Source: Bacteriovoracaceae bacterium
GTDB taxonomy: Bacteria; Bdellovibrionota; UBA1018
Assembly (NCBI GenBank): GCA_947446835.1
Contig: CANFHS010000170.1
Span: 1 to 5,077, forward strand
Direction: 5' to 3'
DNA: 5,077 bases
Shown here piece by piece: positions 1-4,790 of this stretch. A program made the position numbers and the translations under genes. The notes under the pieces were generated by a model. That model worked only from the letters and a program-made list of their open reading frames with translations. It was not told where the DNA came from and did no database searches. Each line of letters starts with the position of its first letter. Position 1 is the stretch's first letter.

Positions 1-253
1 CCACGAGCGACGGGCCGACCAGCCCGTCCATGACCTGTTTGGCGCCTTCGCCCATCGAACCGTCTTTCGTGATGAGGCGGCCCACGTTGTTCTTCAGCAC
101 CTTGACTTCGGTGTTCTGGGCCCGGAGTTCCTTGCGGAGCTCGTCGGCCTGGGTGGCGGAGAGGCCCTTGTAGTCGGCAAAAATGGCGACTTTGGCCTTG
201 ATGAACTTGTCTTTCAGCGACTGAGCCAGATCGGCTTTTTCAACGCGATTCAT
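1..253 (-). CDS. rplJ: 50S ribosomal protein L10, N-terminal part (cut by window edge)
   Basis: L10 anchors the L7/L12 dimers to the ribosome and forms the base of the stalk that recruits translation factors. The ATG at 253-251 opens a frame that stays open to the window edge, giving 84 residues beginning MNRVEKADLAQSLKDKF. The visible part has the L10 N-terminal rRNA-binding domain pattern: a short amphipathic helix, the strand VAIFADYKGLSA, a helix with DELRKELRA, then EVKVLKNNVGRLI. A GAGGAAAG ribosome-binding sequence (minus-strand 264-257) supports this start. It follows rplA with a 24-nt gap, and rplL and rpoB would be expected beyond the edge. Family identity is clear by eye; the C-terminal L7/L12-binding helix is outside the window. 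The short gap leaves no space for the long L10-binding leader known upstream of E. coli rplJ. Confidence 0.95.
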   Translation of the reverse strand, partial: MNRVEKADLAQSLKDKFIKAKVAIFADYKGLSATQADELRKELRAQNTEVKVLKNNVGRLITKDGSMGEGAKQVMDGLVGPSLV

Positions 254-277
254 GGTCTTTCCTCAATTCTCTAGGGA

Positions 278-1009
278 TCAAGCACCGCTCGACGTGGTCA
301 CAGCGTCCAGGGGATCCACGGAGATCCCAGGGCTCATGGTCGTCGAGAGGGTGATGTTCTTCATGTAGACGCCCTTGGAAGTCGGCGGCTTGGCCTTCTG
401 CAGGGCGCTGGTCAGGACGGCGAAGTTCTCCCGCAGCTTCTGCGGGCCGAACGACTTCTTGCCGATGATGACGTGCACGATGCCGGTCTTCTCGGTGCGG
501 TACTCGATCTTGCCGAGTTTCTGCTCCTTGACGGCGCGGGCAACGTCCATGGTGACGGTGCCGAGCTTGGGGTTCGGCATCAGGCCGCGGGGGCCGAGGA
601 TCTTACCGACCTTGGAGACGGCCACCATCATGTCGGGGGTCGCCACCATCTTGTCGAACTCGAGCCAGCCACCCTGGATCTTCTCGATCAGGTCGTCGGA
701 GCCGACCACGTCAGCGCCTGCGGCTTCGGCTTCCTTGGCCTTCTCGCCCTTGGCCAGAACGGCCACGCGGACGCTCTTGCCAATGCCGTGGGGGAGCACC
801 AGAGCGCCGCGGACCATCTGGTCCGAGTGCTTGGGGTCCACGCCCAGGTTGAAGGCGACGTCCACGGTCTCGTCGAATTTCGCGTAGGCCACTTCGGGAA
901 TCAGCTCGAAAGCGTCCTTCACCGCGTAGACCTTGCCGGCCTCGATCTTGGCCAGCGCGTTCGCATACTTCTTGCCGTGGCTACCCACGGTCTTCTTCTT
1001 GTCGGTCAT
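278..1009 (-). CDS. rplA: 50S ribosomal protein L1
   Basis: L1 binds 23S rRNA at the L1 stalk, which helps move deacylated tRNA out of the E site; in E. coli it also represses translation of its own rplKA message. The product is 243 residues, close to the usual 230-235. The family signature GPRGLMPNPKLGTV is at about 139-152 and the C-terminal rRNA-contact block SKGVYMKNITLSTTMSPG at about 211-228. I chose the ATG at 1009 because GGAGG (1018-1014) sits four bases upstream and the protein then begins MTDKKKTVGSHGKKY, as L1 proteins do. The same frame could be extended to an ATG at 1051, but the 14 extra residues (GARFGGRLNHGGS after the Met) would come from the hairpin-containing spacer and look non-native. 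The gene lies 58 nt after rplK and 24 nt before rplJ. The tail VTTSSGA is a slightly longer C-terminus than in E. coli. Confidence 0.97.
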   Translation of the reverse strand: MTDKKKTVGSHGKKYANALAKIEAGKVYAVKDAFELIPEVAYAKFDETVDVAFNLGVDPKHSDQMVRGALVLPHGIGKSVRVAVLAKGEKAKEAEAAGADVVGSDDLIEKIQGGWLEFDKMVATPDMMVAVSKVGKILGPRGLMPNPKLGTVTMDVARAVKEQKLGKIEYRTEKTGIVHVIIGKKSFGPQKLRENFAVLTSALQKAKPPTSKGVYMKNITLSTTMSPGISVDPLDAVTTSSGA

Positions 1010-1067
1010 GGATCCTCCGTGGTTCAAGCGCCCGCCGAAGCGAGCTCCCACTCTGGGTTACTGGAAC
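1010..1067 (-). other. rplK-rplA spacer with a C(UUCG)G hairpin
   Basis: In the 58-nt gap between rplK and rplA the transcript can form a hairpin at 1045-1030: arms GCUCGC and GCGGGC (six pairs, one of them U·G) closed by a UUCG tetraloop on a C-G pair, one of the most stable tetraloop types known. An outer GUGG (1051-1048) could pair with CCAC (1022-1019), just before the rplA ribosome-binding site at 1018-1014. No U-tract follows, so it does not look like a terminator. It may tune rplA translation or mRNA processing; that role is inference. Confidence 0.55.
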
Positions 1068-1493
1068 TTATTCCTGGACCTGCACGCCCGCGCTGCGAGC
1101 GGTGCCGGCCACCGTGCGCATGGCAGCTTCGACGCTGCCGGCGTTCAGGTCGGGCATCTTCAGCTTGGCAATGTCTTCCACCTGCTTCTTGGTGACCTTG
1201 CCAGCGACGGTCTTGTTGGGAGTGCCGCTGCCTTTTTCGATCTTGGCTGCCTTGAAAAGCAGGATCGAAGCGGGCGGCGTCTTGGTGATGAAGGTGAACG
1301 AACGGTCAGAATAGACCGTGATGATGACCGGAATGATCATCCCCTTCTGGTCCTGCGTCTTGGCGTTGTACGCCTTGCAGAATTCCATGATGTTCACGCC
1401 ACGTTGACCCAAAGCCGGGCCGACGGGGGGAGCCGGGTTCGCCTGGCCTCCGGGAATCTGGAGCTTGATCTGACCAACAACCTTCTTTGCCAT
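1068..1493 (-). CDS. rplK: 50S ribosomal protein L11
   Basis: L11 binds the 23S rRNA GTPase-associated region with L10 at the stalk base, takes part in factor-dependent GTP hydrolysis, and is needed for RelA activation. The product is 141 residues, the normal length. The N-terminal domain shows the proline-rich block PGGQANPAPPVGPALGQRG at about 14-32, the classic thiostrepton/micrococcin contact region, followed by VNIMEFCKAYN. The C-terminal rRNA-binding domain shows KMPDLNAGSVEAAMRTVAGTARSAGV at about 112-137 with the expected order of helices (written here only as the family pattern, with N117, A118 and the GTARS motif as landmarks). The ATG at 1493 is seven bases after AGAGGGG. That ribosome-binding sequence is itself part of an inverted repeat (1507-1495). 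The gene follows nusG after 25 nt and precedes rplA by 58 nt, the standard nusG-rplK-rplA order. Confidence 0.97.
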   Translation of the reverse strand: MAKKVVGQIKLQIPGGQANPAPPVGPALGQRGVNIMEFCKAYNAKTQDQKGMIIPVIITVYSDRSFTFITKTPPASILLFKAAKIEKGSGTPNKTVAGKVTKKQVEDIAKLKMPDLNAGSVEAAMRTVAGTARSAGVQVQE

Positions 1494-1494
1494 A

Positions 1495-1507
1495 AGAGGG
1501 CCCCTCT
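1495..1507 (-). promoter_or_regulatory. Inverted repeat enclosing the rplK ribosome-binding site
   Basis: The transcript reads AGAGGGGCCCTCT (1507-1495), ending two bases before the rplK ATG at 1493. As RNA it can fold to five pairs (AGAGG with CCUCU) around a GGC loop, which would bury the Shine-Dalgarno sequence AGAGGGG. The repeat is directly visible; control of rplK translation by it is inference. The nusG-rplK gap is only 25 nt, so this hairpin occupies half of it. Confidence 0.5.
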
Positions 1508-1518
1508 AACACGAGCCG

Positions 1519-2103
1519 TTAAATCTTTTCAACCTGAATGAAGTCGAGTTCAACCGGAGTCGAACGGCCGAAGATGCTGACCAGCACCTTGACCTTACCC
1601 TTGTCAGGGTTCACGTCTTCCACAACACCACTGAAATTCGAGAAAGGCCCATCCACGACGCGCACGCTTTCGCCTTCCAGGAAGGAGATGCGCGGGCGGG
1701 GTTTGACCTGGCCCTCGGCGATCCGGTTGGTCATCTTCTGGACCTCGGATTCCGGGACCGGCACGGGCTTGATCTTGTCACCGACGAAGCCGGTGATCTT
1801 GGGAGTATTCTTGACGATGTGCCAGGTTTCGTCGTTCAGGAACATCTTCACGAGGATGTATCCCGGGAAAAAGCGACGCTTGGTGGTCTTTTTCTGGCCC
1901 TTGACCAGCTCCACCACGTTCTCTTCCGGCACGATGACTTCGCCGAAGAAGGCCTCTTTCTTGAGCGAACGGATGCGCTCCTCGAGGGCCAACTTGGCCT
2001 TGTTCTCGAAACCCGAGTAGGTGTGGACGATGTACCACTGCTGCTCGAGCCCGGGCTCACCCGGCGTCATGTTCGAAAGTGGGTCGGCGTGATTATCAGT
2101 CAC
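1519..2103 (-). CDS. nusG: Transcription termination/antitermination factor NusG
   Basis: NusG binds the clamp of RNA polymerase, lowers pausing, and through its KOW domain contacts Rho or ribosomal protein S10, coupling transcription to translation. The product is 194 residues, against 181 in E. coli; the extra length is a roughly 20-residue N-terminal tail (TDNHADPLSNMTPGEPGLEQ) before the conserved WYIVHTYSGFE at about 23-33. The NGN domain runs to about 125 and includes FFGEVIVPEE and RRFFPGYILVKM (about 77-87). The KOW domain spans about 142-194, with DGPFSNFSGVVEDV and the strong ending VSIFGRSTPVELDFIQVEK. The start is a GTG at 2103, supported by AAAGGGAG (2117-2110) six bases upstream; the internal ATG for Met12 has no such sequence. 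It begins 15 nt after the secE stop, the near-universal secE-nusG pairing. Confidence 0.97.
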   Translation of the reverse strand: MTDNHADPLSNMTPGEPGLEQQWYIVHTYSGFENKAKLALEERIRSLKKEAFFGEVIVPEENVVELVKGQKKTTKRRFFPGYILVKMFLNDETWHIVKNTPKITGFVGDKIKPVPVPESEVQKMTNRIAEGQVKPRPRISFLEGESVRVVDGPFSNFSGVVEDVNPDKGKVKVLVSIFGRSTPVELDFIQVEKI

Positions 2104-2118
2104 AGGAAGCTCCCTTTC

Positions 2119-2493
2119 TCAGACGATCCACTGGATCAACTTGGTCCAGAAGTAATCCAGAAGACCCAGCACCATCCCCGAAATCAGGACCATCACGATC
2201 GTGATCAGGGTGGCGTTGGTGGTCTCTTTCTGGGTCGGCCAGGTCACCCGGGCCAACTCGAGGACCACCTCGTTCATGAACTGGTTCGCCTTGGCGTTGC
2301 GATAAAGGGCCCAGAAAAGCAGCCCCCCCGCACCCATCGAGCCGAACCGCAGGATCAGGTCGATATTCTTGACGCGAGTCTCAAGGTCATAGGTGCCTGC
2401 CAGCTGGAGGCCGCCCGTGAAAACCACGTAGCCCAGCAGAACGGCTACCGCGAGGTAGCACAGGTTCACCCATTTTTGGTATTGGCTATCCAT
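2119..2493 (-). CDS. secE: Preprotein translocase subunit SecE (long, three-segment form)
   Basis: SecE clamps the two halves of SecY in the inner-membrane protein-export channel. The product is 124 residues, like the 127-residue E. coli form and about twice the single-segment SecE of many bacteria. Three hydrophobic segments can be seen at about 9-31, 44-64 and 95-116. Between the second and third lies the conserved amphipathic region, with FMNEVVLELARVTWPTQKET at about 72-91; the W-P pair at 85-86 is the family landmark. The C-terminal segment ends LDYFWTKLIQWIV. I chose the ATG at 2493 because it gives MDSQYQKW and family-like length. Longer frames from 2523 or 2565 add arginine-rich residues, and the latter would run into tRNA-Trp. 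Neither 2493 nor 2523 has a convincing Shine-Dalgarno sequence, so the exact start is less certain than the identity. Confidence 0.93.
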   Translation of the reverse strand: MDSQYQKWVNLCYLAVAVLLGYVVFTGGLQLAGTYDLETRVKNIDLILRFGSMGAGGLLFWALYRNAKANQFMNEVVLELARVTWPTQKETTNATLITIVMVLISGMVLGLLDYFWTKLIQWIV

Positions 2494-2535
2494 AGTTGAG
2501 ATACTCGATCCGATTCGACGCATTGACCGCTGATT

Positions 2536-2611
2536 TGGCAGGCCAGGAGGGATTCGAACCCACAACCTACGGATTTGGAATCCGCCGCTCTACCATTAGA
2601 GCTACTGGCCT
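2536..2611 (-). tRNA. tRNA-Trp (anticodon CCA)
   Basis: The minus strand folds as a complete 76-nt cloverleaf. The acceptor AGGCCAG pairs perfectly with CTGGCCT, the D arm is GCTC/GAGC with TAATGGTA, and the anticodon stem is GCGGA/TCCGT (one G·U) around TTCCAAA, giving anticodon CCA. The T loop is TTCGAAT, the discriminator is G73 (the usual Trp identity base), and CCA is encoded. The T stem GTGGG/CCCTC has a U50-U64 mismatch. The gene sits 14 nt after the rpmG stop and 42 nt before the secE start, so it is almost certainly cut out of a shared transcript. Confidence 0.97.
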
Positions 2612-2625
2612 AAATCTGGAGAGGC

Positions 2626-2775
2626 TTATTTGCCTTCGCGATGCGCGGTGTGCTTACGGCAAGCGCGGCAGAATTTCTTGAATTCCAGCTTGTCCGTGGT
2701 TTTCTGCTTGTTCTTGGTCGTCGAGTAGTTCTTCCGCTTGCACTCGGTGCAATCGAGGCTGACGATCACGCGCAT
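2626..2775 (-). CDS. rpmG: 50S ribosomal protein L33 (zinc-ribbon, C+ form)
   Basis: L33 is a small large-subunit protein near the E site. The frame gives 49 residues, beginning MRVIVSLDCTECKRKNYST and ending CRKHTAHREGK. Two CxxC pairs (C9/C12 and C36/C39) form the zinc ribbon, so this is the zinc-containing form and not the zinc-free paralogue. The NYSTTKNKQ-type segment after the first pair and KLEFKKFCRAC around the second are typical of L33, and 49 residues is the normal length. The ATG at 2775 follows AAGGAAG (2786-2780) at good spacing. The gene lies between the hairpin downstream of tuf and tRNA-Trp; rpmG-secE-nusG linkage is common in bacteria. Zinc-dependent replacement by a C- paralogue is known in some species, but nothing in this window tests it. 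Confidence 0.95.
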   Translation of the reverse strand: MRVIVSLDCTECKRKNYSTTKNKQKTTDKLEFKKFCRACRKHTAHREGK

Positions 2776-2810
2776 AAAACTTCCTTAAATCCGTGAATTA
2801 AATCCAAACA

Positions 2811-2845
2811 GGGGCTGGGCCGGAATTCTCTTCCGGCCCAGCCCC
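2811..2845 (-). terminator. Strong hairpin between tuf and rpmG; probable intrinsic terminator or attenuator
   Basis: Arms GGGGCTGGGCCGGAA and TTCCGGCCCAGCCCC (2811-2825 and 2831-2845) are perfect 15-bp complements around a 5-nt loop. It starts 34 nt after the tuf stop codon. On the minus strand the stem is followed by TGTTTGGATTTAATT, which is T-rich but interrupted; on the plus strand the flanking bases are CGGTACC, with no T run. It therefore suits the end of the tuf transcript. Only 35 nt separate it from the rpmG start, so some read-through, or a role as a processing or 3'-end-protecting stem, is likely. Confidence 0.75.
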
Positions 2846-2879
2846 CGGTACCTAGACAACGACCCTCAAGGGCCGCTGC

Positions 2880-4070
2880 TTATTCGATGATTTCCGCGAC
2901 GACGCCTGCACCAACGGTGCGGCCGCCTTCACGGATGGCGAAGCGGAGTTCTTTTTCCATGGCGATCGGAGTGATGAGCTCGACTTCGATCTGGATGTTG
3001 TCGCCAGGCATGACCATCTCGACGTTCGGCGGGAGGGTCACGACGCCGGTGACGTCGGTGGTGCGGAAGTAGAACTGCGGACGGTAGCCCTTGAAGAACG
3101 GGGTGTGGCGGCCGCCTTCCTCTTTGGTGAGGATGTAGGCCGAGCCCTTGAACTTCTTGTGCGGGGTGACCGAGCCGGAGTGGGCCAGAACCTGGCCGCG
3201 CTCGACTTCTTCCTTCTTGGTGCCGCGGAGCAGGGCGCCGATGTTGTCGCCGGCCTCACCCTGATCGAGCAGCTTGCGGAACATCTCGACGCCGGTGACG
3301 ACGGTCTTGACGGTCGGGCGCAGGCCGATGATCTCGATTTCTTCGCCGACCTTGATCACGCCGCGTTCCACGCGACCGGTGACCACGGTACCACGACCCG
3401 AGATCGAGAACACGTCTTCGACGGGCATGAGGAAGGGCTTGTCCTTCTCACGCTTCGGCTGCGGGATGTAGGTGTCGCAAGCTTCCATGAGCTTCATGAT
3501 GGCGGGTTCGCCGATGTCGCTCTGGTCGCCTTCGAGGGCCTTCACAGCCGAGCCACGGATCACCGGGATCGAGTCGCCGGGGAACTTGTAGCTGGAGAGC
3601 AGCTCGCGAACTTCCATCTCGACGAGGTCGAGGAGTTCGGCGTCGTCAACCATGTCGCACTTGTTCATGAACACGACGACGGCGGGCACGCCGACCTGGC
3701 GGGCCAGGAGGATGTGTTCGCGGGTCTGGGGCATCGGGCCGTCAGCGGCCGAAACCACCAGGATCGCGCCGTCCATCTGGGCGGCGCCGGTGATCATGTT
3801 CTTCACGTAGTCGGCGTGGCCGGGGCAGTCGACGTGGGCGTAGTGACGGTTGGCCGTCTGGTATTCCACGTGGGTGGTGTTGATCGTGATGCCGCGGGCT
3901 TTTTCTTCCGGGGCGTTATCGATCTGGTCGTAGGCGCGAGCCTGGGCCAGGCCTTTTTTGGCCAAAATGGTGGTGATTGCAGCCGTCAACGACGTCTTGC
4001 CATGGTCAACGTGACCGATGGTGCCGATGTTGACGTGCGGCTTGCTCCGATCAAACTTTTCCTTCGACAT
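2880..4070 (-). CDS. tuf: Translation elongation factor Tu
   Basis: EF-Tu carries aminoacyl-tRNA to the ribosomal A site as a GTP complex. The product is 396 residues, full length. The G domain has the P-loop GHVDHGKT at 19-26, RGITI at 59-63 (switch I threonine T62), DCPGH at 81-85 with the catalytic H85, and the guanine-specificity motif NKCD followed by MVDD. Domain 2 begins near KPFLMPVEDVFSISGRGTVVTGR, and domain 3 ends with LRFAIREGGRTVGAGVV. Residue 27 after the P-loop is Ser where E. coli has Thr, a mild change. I chose the ATG at 4070 because the protein then starts MSKEKFDRSKPHVNIGTIGH; GGAGG (4087-4083) is 12 bases upstream, somewhat far. A longer frame from 4181 would run back into the tRNA and is not real. 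The four upstream tRNAs make it a tufB-type copy. Whether the genome has a second tuf gene cannot be seen. Confidence 0.98.
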   Translation of the reverse strand: MSKEKFDRSKPHVNIGTIGHVDHGKTSLTAAITTILAKKGLAQARAYDQIDNAPEEKARGITINTTHVEYQTANRHYAHVDCPGHADYVKNMITGAAQMDGAILVVSAADGPMPQTREHILLARQVGVPAVVVFMNKCDMVDDAELLDLVEMEVRELLSSYKFPGDSIPVIRGSAVKALEGDQSDIGEPAIMKLMEACDTYIPQPKREKDKPFLMPVEDVFSISGRGTVVTGRVERGVIKVGEEIEIIGLRPTVKTVVTGVEMFRKLLDQGEAGDNIGALLRGTKKEEVERGQVLAHSGSVTPHKKFKGSAYILTKEEGGRHTPFFKGYRPQFYFRTTDVTGVVTLPPNVEMVMPGDNIQIEVELITPIAMEKELRFAIREGGRTVGAGVVAEIIE

Positions 4071-4096
4071 ACCTGTACTAGGCCTCCGATGTTTGG

Positions 4097-4118
4097 GTAG
4101 GTGTTTTTCCGTACCTAC
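4097..4118 (-). other. Small hairpin in the tuf leader
   Basis: Between tRNA-Thr(GGU) and tuf (66 nt) the transcript has GTAGGT (4118-4113) and ACCTAC (4102-4097), six complementary bases around a 10-nt A-rich loop. It ends nine bases before the GGAGG of tuf. The pairing is visible but modest, and chance is possible. It could help mark the junction where the tRNA part is separated from the tuf mRNA. Confidence 0.35.
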
Positions 4119-4136
4119 AGCCGGTGTTAAAATTTC

Positions 4137-4211
<75 letters not shown>

Positions 4212-4353
4212 GTTCCAAGAAAGCTGACCATTTCTGGCTGATCTCGGTTTCTGAGACCACCCGGAAATCGGGAAAACGGCAGGGTCCTCTGGGAACTCTG
4301 GCCGCTCTTCCCATTTTTTCGACGCCTTGGCAAAGGGGTTCTAGACATTATTT
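4212..4353 (-). other. Long spacer between tRNA-Gly and tRNA-Thr(GGU), one hairpin
   Basis: This 142-nt gap is two to three times longer than the other tRNA spacers here (47 and 57 nt). I find no gene, no tRNA remnant and no convincing promoter in it. The minus-strand RNA can form a hairpin at 4259-4239: UGGUCUC and GAGAUCA pair over seven positions around a 7-nt loop, and the G·U pair works only on the minus strand. The sequence may be a processing site; function is unknown. Confidence 0.4.
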
Positions 4354-4430
4354 TGGAGCGGGAGAAGGGGCTCGAACCCTCGACCCTCAGCTTGGAAGGC
4401 TGATGCTCTAGCCAACTGAGCTACTCCCGC
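4354..4430 (-). tRNA. tRNA-Gly (anticodon UCC)
   Basis: This is a 77-nt cloverleaf. The acceptor GCGGGAG pairs with CTCCCGC and the D arm is GCTC/GAGC with loop AGTTGGCTA. The anticodon stem TCAGC/GCTGA surrounds CTTCCAA, giving anticodon TCC, which reads GGA and GGG. The T arm is GAGGG/CCCTT with loop TTCGAGC, the discriminator is U73 (usual for Gly), and CCA is encoded. It matches glyT in the E. coli tufB operon by position and anticodon. Confidence 0.97.
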
Positions 4431-4487
4431 CCACACTAGAACCTGTTTTTGCCAAACCATCCCATCTTCGAAACTCAACGATTCAAG

Positions 4488-4573
4488 TGGTGGAGAGAGA
4501 AGGATTCGAACCTTCGAAGGCATACGCCGCCAGATTTACAGTCTGGTCCCTTTGGCCGCTTGGGTATCTCTCC
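4488..4573 (-). tRNA. tRNA-Tyr (anticodon GUA)
   Basis: This is an 86-nt class II tRNA. The acceptor GGAGAGA pairs with TCTCTCC, and the anticodon stem CCAGA/TCTGG surrounds CTGTAAA, giving anticodon GTA, which reads UAC and UAU. A long variable arm is present, GGC-GTAT-GCC, as expected for bacterial tRNA-Tyr. The T arm is GAAGG/CCTTC with loop TTCGAAT, the discriminator is A73, and CCA is encoded. G34 is a target for queuosine in many bacteria. It matches tyrU by position. Confidence 0.97.
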
Positions 4574-4620
4574 AGCTTCAAACTCTGAATCTCGAAAACG
4601 TACGCTGATTTTTTGCTGAA

Positions 4621-4696
4621 TGGAGCTGGAGACGGGAATCGAACCCATGACCTACGGTTTACAAAACCGTTGCTCTACCAACTGAGCTACTCCAGC
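4621..4696 (-). tRNA. tRNA-Thr (anticodon UGU)
   Basis: This is a 76-nt cloverleaf. The acceptor GCTGGAG pairs with CTCCAGC, the D arm is GCTC/GAGC with AGTTGGTA, and the anticodon stem ACGGT/ACCGT surrounds TTTGTAA, giving anticodon TGT, which reads ACA and ACG. The T arm is ATGGG/CCCGT with loop TTCGATT, the discriminator is U73, and CCA is encoded. It is the first gene of the tRNA-tuf operon, equal to thrU in E. coli, and its 5' end directly touches a leader hairpin. Confidence 0.97.
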
Positions 4697-4713
4697 CCAG
4701 ATCTGAAATCCGG
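4697..4713 (-). other. Hairpin abutting the 5' end of the first tRNA
   Basis: In the transcript CCGGAU (4713-4708) pairs with AUCUGG (4702-4697) over six positions, including one G·U, around the loop UUCAG. The last paired base is directly next to G1 of tRNA-Thr(UGU), so the helix could stack on the acceptor stem. It may guide 5' processing by RNase P; this role is inference. Confidence 0.45.
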
Positions 4714-4755
4714 AAGGAGCGGACAAACCACCCCATTCGGCTCAAAGCCAACGTA

Positions 4756-4790
4756 GGGCGCAAATTTCCATTCTTCGGATGAATTGTCAA
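4756..4790 (-). promoter_or_regulatory. Probable promoter of the tRNA-tuf operon with GC-rich discriminator
   Basis: A perfect TTGACA (4790-4785) overlaps the rlmB stop codon. After 16 or 17 bases comes the A/T block GAAATTT, a weak match to a -10 element (GAAATT, three of six). It is followed at once by GCGCCC, the kind of discriminator found at stringently controlled rRNA and tRNA promoters in E. coli. Transcription would start near 4755, about 60 nt before the first tRNA. The -35 and discriminator are clear; the poor -10 lowers confidence. Confidence 0.55.

Noticed and set aside
473..1195. Long plus-strand open frames opposite rplA and rplK (also 375-887 and 933-1541)
   Set aside because: They are antisense shadows of high-GC ribosomal protein genes, have biased composition and resemble no family I know; the minus-strand products are unmistakable.
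2494..2565. N-terminal extension of SecE from an ATG at 2565
   Set aside because: The extra codons overlap the 3' half of tRNA-Trp and give an Arg/Pro-rich sequence unlike SecE.
2797..2836. Possible promoter for rpmG: TTTAAT at 2802-2797 with TTCCGG 17 bases upstream
   Set aside because: The -35 matches only two of six positions and lies within the hairpin stem, and the start would fall almost on the rpmG ribosome-binding sequence.
3105..4100. 331-codon plus-strand open frame opposite tuf
   Set aside because: It is a mirror of EF-Tu coding sequence, rich in His, Val, Asp and Gly as expected of an antisense frame, and has no recognisable domain.
4291..4319. GGGAA/TTCCC arms followed by ATTTTTT on the plus strand, terminator-like
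   Set aside because: There are only five pairs with a 12-nt loop, and there is no plus-strand gene to terminate; on the minus strand the T run is on the wrong side.
4714..4720. GCTCCTT in the tRNA-operon leader, similar to a boxA antitermination core
   Set aside because: It is a seven-base near match with no boxB-like or conserved flanks; too short to support.
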